NCBI RefSeq assembly: GCF_019375555.1
Contig: NZ_JAHXDN010000002.1
Coordinates: 124,001-188,000 of the forward strand
Reading direction: 5' to 3'
Source of the DNA: Roseobacter insulae
GTDB taxonomy: Bacteria > Pseudomonadota > Alphaproteobacteria > Rhodobacterales > Rhodobacteraceae
Length of the DNA stretch: 64,000 nucleotides
Positions 42,764 through 51,166 of the stretch are shown in pieces (the stretch's first letter is position 1; every line of letters begins with the position of its first letter). Under the pieces are notes generated by a model. That model did not search any database, was not told the DNA's origin, and saw only the letters and a program-made list of their open reading frames with translations. Position numbers and translations under genes: made by a program.

Positions 42764-45495
42764 CCGCGCACGAACAGCATATCGCCTTCACGGTCGGTGG
42801 GCAGCCACATGCGGTTTTTGCCTCACCGGGCGCGCGATTGTCAGAAGTCTTGCGTGACCATCTTGGTCTGAAAAGTGTCAAGGTTGGCTGTGACGCGGGG
42901 GACTGCGGGGCCTGCACCGTGCTGGTGGATGGCAGGCAGCACTGCGCCTGCCTTATACCGGTCGCTCAGATCAGCGGGTGCAATGTCGAAACGCTTGAAA
43001 CCGCGGAACCAGACTTGCGAAGCCGGTTGCAGAAGGCATTCCTTGCCCACGGGGCCGCGCAATGCGGGATTTGCACGCCCGGCGTCATGATGGCTGCGAT
43101 GGAACTGTTGCAGATCACACCGCTGCCGACGGAGGCTCAGGTTGAAACAGCCCTTAGTGGCGTTTTGTGCCGGTGCACGGGGTACCGCAAGATCGTCACG
43201 GCGGTCGTGGCGACAAACAGGACCTTGCCGGACAGCGTGCGCCCCCTGCCGGGCGCGTCCGTGGGCGCGCGCCTGCCTCGCCTCGACGGGCAGCCCAAGG
43301 TGGATGGGTCGGAAATCTTTGGCGCCGACTACGCCCCCGAGGGCACCCTGTTGATCAGAGCGGTGCGGTCCCCGCATTTTCATGCTGATTTCGTGTTGGG
43401 CGACGTGACCGCATGGGCGGCGGCGCGCAGCGGCATCGTTGCGGTGATGACATCTGCCGACATTGCAGGGGTCAATGCCTTTGGCGTCATACCTCCGCTC
43501 GCGGATCAACCCGCACTGGCGGAATGCACCGTGCGCTATCTGGGAGAGCCGGTGGCGCTGGTGGTCGGGGACGCGGCCCGCGTCGAAGCCCTCGACCTTG
43601 GGGATTTTCCGGTAACATGGTCGCCCAGGCCACATGTGCTGACCGAAGCAGAGGCAGGTGGCGCGCAGGCACCCCAGCTCCACGCTCACCGGCCAGAAAA
43701 CACCCTCATCCGTGGCAGGGTCGTTTCCGGTGCACCGCAGGAGGCCTTGCGCGCCTCGGCGCACAGGGTGACAGGAGAGTTCCGGACCGCCTATGTCGAG
43801 CACGCCTACATCGAGCCGGAGGCCGGTGTGGGGTGGTTGGAAGGCGACACGCTTGTCATTCAGGCCTGTACACAAGCACCGGTGATGGACCGGGACGACA
43901 CGGCGAGAGTTCTTGGTTTGCCGCCTGAACGGGTTCGTATCATTCCGGCCGCTGCGGGTGGGGGATTCGGGGCAAAGCTCGATTTGTCCGTGCAACCTCT
44001 CATCGGGTTGGCTGTTCTGAAGACCAAAAGGCCCTGTCGGATGGTGTTCTCCCGCAATGAATCCATGCGGTCCAGCACCAAGCGACACCCCGGCACGATG
44101 ACCGCGACAATCGGTGCCGATGAACAGGGCAAGATCACCGGGATGACTTTCCACGGCGATTTCAATACCGGGTCCTATGCCAGTTGGGGGCCGACAGTGG
44201 CCACGCGGGTGCCGGTACACGCCTGTGGTCCTTACAAAACGCCCAATTACCGCGCGACCAGCCGGGCGATCCACACGCATGGCCCGACAGCAGGTGCGTT
44301 CAGAGGTTTCGGCGTCCCGCAAGCCGCAATCTGCCAGGAGATGCTGTATGACGAGCTGGCGGAAAAATGTGCGCTGGACCGACTGGAGTTCCGCAAACGC
44401 AACGCGCTGGTGGATGGTGACACGACACCCTGCGGACAGAAGCTCGACGCCGTTGGGATCAAAGAGTGCCTCGATGCGCTGCAACCACACTGGCACCGCG
44501 CGGGTAAAGACGCGGCATCCTTCAATGCAGGCTCTGATGACAGGAAACGCGGCGTGGGTATTGCGTCGTGCTGGTACGGCTGTGGCAATACGGCACTGCC
44601 CAATCCGTCAACCATTCGACTTGGCATCACACCCGCCGGCGCCCTGCGCCTGCATCAGGGTGCAACCGACATCGGGCAGGGAGCAAATACGGTGATCGCG
44701 CAGATCGCGGCGGATGCGCTTGGTGTTGCCATCCACCGGGTCGAAATTGTCGGCCCGGATACAGGGATGACGCCTGATTGCGGCAAAACCTCCGCCTCGC
44801 GGCATACTTTCATCACCGGCAGGGCGGCGGAGGCGGCCGGCCGCGCACTGCGCGCCGAGATCCTTCGACTGACCAACCTGTCGGAGGCAGCTCAAATCAT
44901 CGTTGCACCGGGTGAGGTGCGCGTCACCGAGGGGCGGTCGAGCCGCACGGTCACCCTGTCTGATCTTGATGTGGACGCATTCGGATATGCTTTGCGGGCA
45001 GAGGAAACATACGACCCGCCGACAACTGCGCTGGATGAAGACGGCCAGGGCACGCCCTACGCGGTTTACGGATACGGTGCCCAGATGGCCGAGGTGGAGG
45101 TCGATCTGAAACTGGGCACAACGCGCGTGCTCAGGATCACGGCTGCGCATGATCTGGGGCGCGCGATCAATCCGCTGCTCGCCGAAGGCCAGATCGAAGG
45201 GGGGATCGCACAGGGGCTCGGGCTTGCCCTGATGGAGGAATTCATTCCGGGCCGCACGGAGAACCTGCACGACTATCTGATCCCGACCATTGGCGATATG
45301 CCGGAGGTCGTCTCGATCCTTGTTGAAAAACCTGATCCGGAAGGACCAATGGGGGCAAAAGGGTTGGGCGAGCATGTGCTCATTCCAACCGCCCCGGCGA
45401 TTTTGAACGCCATCCGGCATGCCTCGGGCGCCCGGATCACCAACCCGCCCGCCTTGCCGCATCGGGTGCTTGCCGCGCTTCGGGAAAGATCATGA
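42760..45495 (+). CDS. Molybdenum hydroxylase, fused 2Fe-2S and molybdopterin subunits
   Basis: This 911-residue protein joins what are often two chains. Residues 1-150 hold two 2Fe-2S clusters: plant-type cysteines C44, C49, C52 and C64, then C102, C105, C137 and C139. The remainder is the molybdopterin-binding subunit with GGGFGAKLD, GAFRGFGVPQ, QGATDIGQGAN and the catalytic glutamate in GAKGLGE near the C-terminus. Enzymes of this family hydroxylate a carbon next to nitrogen in N-heterocycles, with water as oxygen source, giving lactams. The next gene resembles 6-hydroxynicotinate reductase, so a nicotinate-like substrate is the leading guess. No XdhC-type cofactor chaperone is encoded nearby. 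Confidence 0.9.
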   Translation: MTAHEQHIAFTVGGQPHAVFASPGARLSEVLRDHLGLKSVKVGCDAGDCGACTVLVDGRQHCACLIPVAQISGCNVETLETAEPDLRSRLQKAFLAHGAAQCGICTPGVMMAAMELLQITPLPTEAQVETALSGVLCRCTGYRKIVTAVVATNRTLPDSVRPLPGASVGARLPRLDGQPKVDGSEIFGADYAPEGTLLIRAVRSPHFHADFVLGDVTAWAAARSGIVAVMTSADIAGVNAFGVIPPLADQPALAECTVRYLGEPVALVVGDAARVEALDLGDFPVTWSPRPHVLTEAEAGGAQAPQLHAHRPENTLIRGRVVSGAPQEALRASAHRVTGEFRTAYVEHAYIEPEAGVGWLEGDTLVIQACTQAPVMDRDDTARVLGLPPERVRIIPAAAGGGFGAKLDLSVQPLIGLAVLKTKRPCRMVFSRNESMRSSTKRHPGTMTATIGADEQGKITGMTFHGDFNTGSYASWGPTVATRVPVHACGPYKTPNYRATSRAIHTHGPTAGAFRGFGVPQAAICQEMLYDELAEKCALDRLEFRKRNALVDGDTTPCGQKLDAVGIKECLDALQPHWHRAGKDAASFNAGSDDRKRGVGIASCWYGCGNTALPNPSTIRLGITPAGALRLHQGATDIGQGANTVIAQIAADALGVAIHRVEIVGPDTGMTPDCGKTSASRHTFITGRAAEAAGRALRAEILRLTNLSEAAQIIVAPGEVRVTEGRSSRTVTLSDLDVDAFGYALRAEETYDPPTTALDEDGQGTPYAVYGYGAQMAEVEVDLKLGTTRVLRITAAHDLGRAINPLLAEGQIEGGIAQGLGLALMEEFIPGRTENLHDYLIPTIGDMPEVVSILVEKPDPEGPMGAKGLGEHVLIPTAPAILNAIRHASGARITNPPALPHRVLAALRERS

Positions 45496-46925
45496 GCCGC
45501 CCCGAAAAAATCCGCTGCGATGCCTGTCCCGTGATGTGCTACATTGCGGACGGTCAGGCCGGTGCCTGTGATCGCTATGCCAACGAGGGCGGGAAAATCA
45601 TCCGCTGCGATCCGTTGACCATCCTCGACCGCCGGATTGAAAAAGGCGACGAGATCAAACCGTTTCTGACGGCGGACTGGGATGGGTACATGGCCTCCGG
45701 AGAGGACGTTGTCGTCTCGGCCATCGGTGCCGGCACCACCTATCCGGATTACAAGCCAGCGCCGTTCATCGTCAGCCGGAAGATCGACGGGGTAGATTGC
45801 GTCACCGTTGTGACCGAGGCGATTTTTTCCTACTGCGGTGTCAAGGTGAAGATCGACACGGATCGGCATCTTGGACGCGAGGCTGCCACCGTGCGCTGTG
45901 AGGGCGAGAACATTGGCCATGTCATGACTTCGGAATATGGCTCGCAGATGCTGTCGCTTGGCGGCGTGGATCACCTGACCGGCGGGACAAAAGCGGAAGG
46001 CCGCAAAACCTGCGATGCGCTTTTGCGGCTGTGCAACAAGGAAGCGGTCGAGCTTACCGTGGATGGGGGCTCTGCCGTCGTGGTTCAGGCCGATGCCCCC
46101 CCGATCGTGGACGGCGCGGCAGAAGAACGCATGCGGGTTGGTTGCGGGTCCGCGACGATCGGCATGTTTGCCTCGCAATGGCGGGGGCTGGTGGACGAGG
46201 TTGTGGTCGTTGACGATCACATTACCGGGGTTGTGTCAGAACATCAGGCCGGCAAGGTCATCAACTGGCCAGAGACGGGTATCCGTATCCTCGGACATCG
46301 CTCCACGCCCGGGCGGTACTTTCGGGTTGCCGGGCCGGGCATGGGCTGGGGTGGCACGGACATCAAGGATCCGCTCACCATCCTGGGTCCGTGGCGGGGC
46401 CCGAAAGGCGCGCGCGCCGGTCTGAGTTTGCTCATGGTGTCCACGACCGGAGAGCATTTTGGATATTTTGTCCTGAACGAAGACCTGGAGCCGGTGGCGC
46501 ATCCGATGCCCGCAGAGTTGCAACCTTCGGTCGATCTCATCGCGCAAAACTGCGAACCTGCACGCTGTACCGTCCTGTTCATGGGGGGAGCAGGCGGGTC
46601 GCTGCGGTCCGGTGTGACGCAAAATCCGATCCATCTTACCCGATCAGTACATGCGGAAAAAACCCGCGTGACAGTGGGCGGCGCGCCGGTTTACGTCTGG
46701 CCGGGAGGCGGCATCACAATCATGGTGGATGTATCGGTGCTGCCCGATGGCGCGTTTGGTTACGTGCCGACACCGGCGCTAGTTGCGCCCCTGGAGTTTA
46801 CCGCTACACGGGACGATTATCTTTCGCTGGGCGGACACGAGGCCGCGATACGGGATCTCAAGGACGTGCTGTCAAGCGGTGGCGACTATGGCGCAGACAG
46901 CCGGGTCTTGGGAACATCGCGATGA
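45492..46925 (+). CDS. 6-hydroxynicotinate reductase-like Fe-S protein
   Basis: The 477-residue product resembles 6-hydroxynicotinate reductase, which reduces 6-hydroxynicotinate to 1,4,5,6-tetrahydro-6-oxonicotinate in the fermentative nicotinate pathway of Eubacterium barkeri. The N-terminus has CDACPVMC and GACDRY with C9, C12, C16 and C26, well placed for a 4Fe-4S cluster. Later segments include MTSEYGSQMLSLGG, LFMGGAGGSLRSG and YVWPGGGITIMVDVSVLP. It follows a molybdenum hydroxylase, the enzyme type that makes hydroxylated N-heterocycles, with a 4-nt overlap. No ferredoxin or other electron donor is encoded beside it. The assignment rests on family resemblance, and the true ring substrate could differ. 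Confidence 0.72.
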   Translation: MSRPEKIRCDACPVMCYIADGQAGACDRYANEGGKIIRCDPLTILDRRIEKGDEIKPFLTADWDGYMASGEDVVVSAIGAGTTYPDYKPAPFIVSRKIDGVDCVTVVTEAIFSYCGVKVKIDTDRHLGREAATVRCEGENIGHVMTSEYGSQMLSLGGVDHLTGGTKAEGRKTCDALLRLCNKEAVELTVDGGSAVVVQADAPPIVDGAAEERMRVGCGSATIGMFASQWRGLVDEVVVVDDHITGVVSEHQAGKVINWPETGIRILGHRSTPGRYFRVAGPGMGWGGTDIKDPLTILGPWRGPKGARAGLSLLMVSTTGEHFGYFVLNEDLEPVAHPMPAELQPSVDLIAQNCEPARCTVLFMGGAGGSLRSGVTQNPIHLTRSVHAEKTRVTVGGAPVYVWPGGGITIMVDVSVLPDGAFGYVPTPALVAPLEFTATRDDYLSLGGHEAAIRDLKDVLSSGGDYGADSRVLGTSR

Positions 46926-47767
46926 CGCAAGCACCGCAGATCGCACTGCTGCCGGACAAGAAACGCCTGCATTTGCAGCATGGGCCGATAGACCTGATCA
47001 TCGAGGTATGGGGGCCTGAGCGCACCGCCTGCTACGCCGCTGCGATTGAGAGGTTCGAAAGCATTCTCACCGGGCTGGTGTCCGAGTTGCCGCTCTTGCG
47101 CCGCCCGGGTGGGGCGAACAGCCGGTTTACCGATCCGGTGGCCCGGCGCATGGCTGCGGCTGTCGCCCCCTTTGGCGATGCGTTCGTGACCCCGATGGCC
47201 GCCGTTGCCGGGGCCGTGGCCGATGAGATTCTCGGCGCGATGCTGCGGGGCCGCGCGGTGTCCAAGGCGTATGTCAACAATGGCGGAGATATCGCCTTTC
47301 ACATCGCGGGCGCGCAGTCATTTACATCGCTCAGCCCGGCAGGAAAGATCATCGTTACGGACAGGGACCCTGCCCGTGGGGTGGCCACGTCGGGCTGGCG
47401 TGGCCGCAGTCACTCGCTGGGCATTGCAGATGCGGTTACGGTCGTGGCTGACTGCGCGGCACAGGCCGATGTGGCGGCGACGCTTATTGCCAATGCCGTT
47501 GACATACCCTCCCACCGCGCAATCGAGCGCCTCCCGGCCAGCGATCTCGCGCCGGACAGCGATCTGGGCACGCGCCCGGTGACCGTCGCCGTCCCCGCCT
47601 TGTCTGAAAGTGAAAAACGGCAGGCGCTGGATTCCGGACTGACCGCGGCAAGGGAGTTTCACAGGCGGGGGCTTATCGCCGATGCGAGCCTGTTGCTGCA
47701 AGGGCGCTGCGTCGGGCTGCAAGGGGTTCCAGACACCACAGTAACAAAAGGATTGGCCGATGCCTGA
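46922..47767 (+). CDS. UPF0280 family protein, ApbE-like
   Basis: This 281-residue protein belongs to UPF0280, related in fold to ApbE flavin transferases. Segments that look like ApbE are AYVNNGGDIAFHIAG (about residues 118-132) and GVATSGWRGRSHSLGIADAVTVVADCAAQADVA. ApbE proteins attach FMN covalently to redox proteins; whether UPF0280 members do so is not known to me. Its start overlaps the reductase stop (ATGA), and it may help mature or assist the Fe-S reductase. A longer open frame from 46391 is only the reductase gene read in another frame. Confidence 0.75.
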   Translation: MTQAPQIALLPDKKRLHLQHGPIDLIIEVWGPERTACYAAAIERFESILTGLVSELPLLRRPGGANSRFTDPVARRMAAAVAPFGDAFVTPMAAVAGAVADEILGAMLRGRAVSKAYVNNGGDIAFHIAGAQSFTSLSPAGKIIVTDRDPARGVATSGWRGRSHSLGIADAVTVVADCAAQADVAATLIANAVDIPSHRAIERLPASDLAPDSDLGTRPVTVAVPALSESEKRQALDSGLTAAREFHRRGLIADASLLLQGRCVGLQGVPDTTVTKGLADA

Positions 47768-48341
47768 TTTCCCGGTTCGTAAAATGCAGCTCATCGTCGA
47801 AGACGTTCATCACGATGGCGGGCCTGCGCCCGATGCACCGCGCCGCCTTGGCGCGATGATTGCATGCGTGAGGAACCCCTTCGCTGGCGTTTACGAGCCT
47901 GATTTGCAGTCTGCAATGGACAGCCTCAAGCCATTGGGCGCCGAAATGAGCGAGCGACTGATCGCGGCGCTGGGGGGCAAGGCAGCGGTTGATGGGTATG
48001 GCAAGGGGGCGATTGTCGGCGAGGCGGGCGAGCTGGAACACGCGGCCTTGTGGCACGTTCCCGGAGGCTACGCGATGCGCGGCCTCTTGGGGCAATCCAA
48101 CGCCATCGTGCCCTCCTGCATGAAACGGGGTGGTGTCGGGACGCGGCTGGACATTCCGCTGGGGCATATCAACGCGGCTTATGTGCGCAGTCATTTCGAT
48201 GGCATCGAAGTCGGCCTGCCCGATGGTCCGAAAGCAGACGAAGTAGTGTTTGCCCTTGCGATGTCCTGCGGTGGCCGTGTGCACAGCCGCATGGGCGGGC
48301 TGGAAGCATGGGACGTGACCGGGAAAGACGGGTTACGCTGA
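47760..48341 (+). CDS. AA_synth/DUF1185 family protein
   Basis: The 193-residue product matches the amino acid synthesis (DUF1185) family, whose function is not established. Characteristic stretches are VRKMQLIVEDVHHDGG, AMIACVRNPFAGVY, GKGAIVGEAGELEHAALWHVPGGYAMR and MSCGGRVHSRMGGLEAWD. It overlaps the UPF0280 gene by 8 nt and is the last gene of the operon, followed by a strong terminator. Its steady company with 6-hydroxynicotinate-reductase-like genes suggests it acts on an intermediate or cofactor of that pathway. That is inference. Confidence 0.8.
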   Translation: MPDFPVRKMQLIVEDVHHDGGPAPDAPRRLGAMIACVRNPFAGVYEPDLQSAMDSLKPLGAEMSERLIAALGGKAAVDGYGKGAIVGEAGELEHAALWHVPGGYAMRGLLGQSNAIVPSCMKRGGVGTRLDIPLGHINAAYVRSHFDGIEVGLPDGPKADEVVFALAMSCGGRVHSRMGGLEAWDVTGKDGLR

Positions 48342-48461
48342 TCCAGCCGGGCCAGCCCCCGCCGACAATGGTTGACATCGGCCGCCACCCAGGGTGGTTG
48401 GCGAGTCACAATGCTGCTGATCTGTCGCATCAGCGCTTGGATCAAGGGATATGGCAAAGAA

Positions 48462-48494
48462 AAAGCCCGCCAAACTCCGGGTTTGGCGGGCTTT
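48462..48494. terminator. Strong bidirectional terminator
   Basis: A perfect 14-bp stem, AAAGCCCGCCAAAC against GTTTGGCGGGCTTT, with a 5-nt TCCGG loop, is flanked by an A run on one side and T residues on the other. It separates the convergent AA_synth and Bax-inhibitor genes and can stop transcripts from both directions. Confidence 0.9.
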
Positions 48495-48518
48495 GTGTCG
48501 TTGCAGTCAGGGCTGCTG

Positions 48519-49256
48519 TTATTCCCTGTTTCCGAACAGTTGCAGCAACATCATGAACATGTTGATAAAGTTCAGGTACAGGCTCAAAGCGCCCATGATA
48601 CCGGATTTCTGGAGCCATTCCTGGTCGCCGTGATGGGCGTGGGCCAGGTAGGTGTTTTTGATGTTCTGCGTATCATAGGCCGTGAGACCCGCGAAGATCA
48701 GAACGCCAATTGCCGACACCGCAAACATGATCGCAGGGGAGCCAAGGAAGATGTTCACGATGGACGCGACAACCAGGCCGATAACGCCCATGATCAGAAA
48801 GCTGCCCCAGCCGGAAATGTCTTTCTTGGTGGTGTAACCCCAGAGCGACAGACCGGCAAAAGCGATCGACGTGATCAGGAATATCTGTGCGATCGAAAAG
48901 CCCGTGAACGCCACGAAGATCCACGACAGCGACAGGCCCATGACGCCCGCGAAGGTGTAAAAGAACAGCTGGGCGCCAGCCGCCGACAGACGATTGATGG
49001 CAGCGCCAAAGGCAAAGACCATGCCCAGCGGTGCGAACATCACGATCCAGCCCAGGATATTGGGTTGCAGCGTGATCGGATCACGGAACACAGACAGCAG
49101 CGCAGGTGCCGTACCGACGGCCCATGCCACGGCGAATGTGATCAACATGCCCACGGACATCGTGCCGTAGACCTTGTTCATATGGGTGCGCAGACCCTCA
49201 TCAATCTGGGCGGCGCGGGATCCGGCCGCAGACCGGATTGTATTCACGTCAGCCAT
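48519..49256 (-). CDS. Bax inhibitor-1/YccA family membrane protein
   Basis: This 245-residue inner-membrane protein has seven helices and the BI-1 signature: an N-terminal LRTHMNKVYGTMSVGMLITF, NILGWIVMFAPLGMVF in the middle, and a C-terminal GVLIFAGLTAYDTQNIKNTYL containing the conserved Asp pair region. Bacterial relatives (YccA, YetJ) modulate FtsH proteolysis or leak calcium. The ATG at 49256 has GGAGG at the right spacing. It is a single gene between two gaps. Confidence 0.92.
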   Translation of the reverse strand: MADVNTIRSAAGSRAAQIDEGLRTHMNKVYGTMSVGMLITFAVAWAVGTAPALLSVFRDPITLQPNILGWIVMFAPLGMVFAFGAAINRLSAAGAQLFFYTFAGVMGLSLSWIFVAFTGFSIAQIFLITSIAFAGLSLWGYTTKKDISGWGSFLIMGVIGLVVASIVNIFLGSPAIMFAVSAIGVLIFAGLTAYDTQNIKNTYLAHAHHGDQEWLQKSGIMGALSLYLNFINMFMMLLQLFGNRE

Positions 49257-49433
49257 TAAGACCTCCAATAGAAACTTTTTTATGCGCTGCAGACCTTCTG
49301 CGCGCTCTGGCGTAAATATCGGTGGCGGTGAAGGTTATTTCAAGGTTTTTCGGTCAGGAACATGTCCGATTGATGCGAATTGGCTAACGAACCGTTAACA
49401 ATGCAACACTCCGGACACCCATCCCACCAGATT

Positions 49434-49649
49434 TCATAGGTTTTTCCACGTGTTCGGGACGTCCCAGACAGGCTTGTGAGCTTCGCGTTCTGCCGCCTCG
49501 GGCGTGACGGCGATATCATCCAGCTGGTGCTTGTCCAGCTTGGCGAGCGCCTTGCGGGAACGCCACAGCTTGAGCAATGCGCCGAAACCGACAAATCGGG
49601 TGCCGGGGGTTTTCGGCCAGGAAAGGGTGAAGTGGTCTATCAGTGCCAT
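49434..49649 (-). CDS. DUF1127 small basic protein
   Basis: This 71-residue protein contains the DUF1127 (YjiS-like) motif: WRSRKALAKLDKHQLDDIAVTPEAAEREAHKPVWD. In alphaproteobacteria these arginine-rich mini-proteins bind RNA or influence phosphate, carbon or stress responses. AAAGGA precedes the ATG at 49649. It is divergent from the LysR gene, with a palindromic site between them. The 177-nt gap on its far side to the Bax-inhibitor gene shows nothing else. Confidence 0.85.
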   Translation of the reverse strand: MALIDHFTLSWPKTPGTRFVGFGALLKLWRSRKALAKLDKHQLDDIAVTPEAAEREAHKPVWDVPNTWKNL

Positions 49650-49685
49650 GGTGCAAGTCCTTTCGTGATGCATTTTCGGGTCTTC

Positions 49686-49700
49686 ATCAAATTACTTGAT
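49686..49700. promoter_or_regulatory. Candidate LysR-type operator
   Basis: ATCAA-N5-TTGAT is a perfect inverted repeat with the T-N11-A form that LysR-type regulators favour. It lies between the divergent DUF1127 and LysR genes, 68 nt before the LysR start and 37 nt before the DUF1127 start. Confidence 0.45.
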
Positions 49701-49767
49701 ATATCTGGCAAAGCAGGTATCATTTTAAAAGCGAATGTTTGTGAATGATCGCATCAAGGATGTTGAT

Positions 49768-50643
49768 ATGAGAAATCTGGATATTACGACGTTGCGATCC
49801 TTTGTGGCGGTCGCGGACTCCGGCGGCGTGACCCGCGCCGCGGGTTTTTTGCACCTCACGCAGTCGGCCGTATCGATGCAGTTGAAACGGCTGGAGGAAT
49901 TGCTGGGCCTGGAACTGCTGGACCGCACGGGGCGGACAATCGCTCTCACGGCATCCGGGGAGCAGCTGTTGGTCTACGCGCGGCGCATGGTTGCGCTGAA
50001 CGACGAGGTGATCGGTCGCCTGACCGACCAGGCCTATGAGGGCGAGATCGTTCTGGGCGTGCCGCATGACATTGTTTACCCGGCGATTCCACAGGTCCTT
50101 AAACAGTTTCATACCGCCTTTCCGCGGGTCAAAGTCCAGTTGGTATCGTCTTACACGCGCGCGCTGAAAGAACAGTTCGGGCGCGGTGAATGTGATTTGA
50201 TCCTGACAACGGAAGCTGCCGTGGAGCCGGGTGCAGAAACGCTGTGCCGCAAACCTCTGCGATGGATTGGCGCCCCGGGAGGCGCCGCGTGGCGTCAGAG
50301 ACCGCTGAAGCTTGCGTTTGGCCGGTTGTGCACCTTCAGACCGCGGGTTGTTGAATCGCTCGACAACGCCAGCATTCCCTGGGACGTGATTGTCGAAACT
50401 GAAAGCGACCGGACAATCGAAGCCACGGTAAGCGCCGATCTGGCCGTCCACACCATGATCGAAGGCACCGAGCCGCCGCATCTGGAACGGATCGAGCACG
50501 CGGGCGCGCTGCCCGACCTGCCCATGCAGTTGATCAACCTTTACGGCGCCCAATCGAAAAAAGATCTGGTGCATGACACATTGGCGGATTTTTTACGGCG
50601 CGCGTTCTGCGGGGCCGAGGCGATCCGTCTGAAAGCGGGTTAA
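49768..50643 (+). CDS. LysR family transcriptional regulator
   Basis: The 291-residue product begins with the LysR winged helix-turn-helix (LDITTLRSFVAVADSGGVTRAAGFLHLTQSAVSMQLKRLEELLG, residues 3-46), followed by a periplasmic-binding-like effector domain from about residue 90. AAGGA lies 8 nt before the ATG at 49768, so this start is preferred over the in-frame ATG at 49735. It is divergent from the DUF1127 gene, which is a natural candidate target together with its own promoter. The effector domain resembles the HexA/LrhA branch by eye, but the ligand is unknown. Confidence 0.88.
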   Translation: MRNLDITTLRSFVAVADSGGVTRAAGFLHLTQSAVSMQLKRLEELLGLELLDRTGRTIALTASGEQLLVYARRMVALNDEVIGRLTDQAYEGEIVLGVPHDIVYPAIPQVLKQFHTAFPRVKVQLVSSYTRALKEQFGRGECDLILTTEAAVEPGAETLCRKPLRWIGAPGGAAWRQRPLKLAFGRLCTFRPRVVESLDNASIPWDVIVETESDRTIEATVSADLAVHTMIEGTEPPHLERIEHAGALPDLPMQLINLYGAQSKKDLVHDTLADFLRRAFCGAEAIRLKAG

Positions 50644-51166
50644 GGCCCGCGCGGTCCGAAGAGCGCATCACCGGCTGCTCGGATTCGGGTGAGCCGGCCA
50701 GCCTGTGCACGCATTGGTCTCAATAATTTGCTTTGGATCGGCGATATCTTGCCAAAAATTTCGGATATCTGATGGTTTCCGCCGATGGATTTCGCCGCGT
50801 TACGTGCAATATTTTGCAAATGGGTTGAGGGACGTTTCGCGGCATTTTCTGAAAAAATTTCTGGAATACAACCAGTGGGTGTGTTTAAATGATCGTATTA
50901 CAGTGTTTATGAAAAATTTTAGATGAAATTACGTTTCGCTTGGCGAAACAGCAAAATCACTGAAAAGGCAGGATAAGAAGAGCTCTCATTTGAATAAACA
51001 CAGATAGCTTCAAAGTATTGGGATGGGATTGTTATTGATCGAAGACCGATTTTCTTTATTGTTTGTGTACGTAACAGTTTTGTGGTGATCGCGGCTAGGT
51101 TGTGCTGAAGGACCGAAGGATCGAACGGTCACCTTTTTTGACAAGGTAAATGCAAGGATTAATCAG
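50644..51166. other. AT-rich intergenic region before the XRE regulator
   Basis: These 523 bases hold no convincing gene and are strikingly AT-rich beside their neighbours, particularly 50730-51080. A GACCG/CGGTC hairpin (51111-51115 and 51126-51130) followed by ACC and six T residues lies 28 nt before the XRE start and looks like a terminator or attenuator in the leader. A stretch at 51056-51074 partly resembles the operator-like sites elsewhere but in the opposite orientation. A 73-codon frame at 50705 has no ribosome site or recognisable domain. Confidence 0.5.

Noticed and set aside
41909-45495. Carbon monoxide dehydrogenase or xanthine dehydrogenase as the specific call
   Set aside because: The subunit types fit the broad family, but the gene neighbours point to an N-heterocycle other than purine, and the CO dehydrogenase-specific active-site loop was not seen.
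50705-50926. 73-codon frame in the AT-rich gap
   Set aside because: It has a GTG start with no Shine-Dalgarno sequence, no family resemblance and atypical composition.
51056-51074. Fourth copy of the operator-like sequence, before the XRE gene
   Set aside because: It shares ATTG-TTTGTGTAC with the other sites, but it is in the opposite orientation relative to the gene, matches only 12 of 19 positions and lies in AT-rich sequence.
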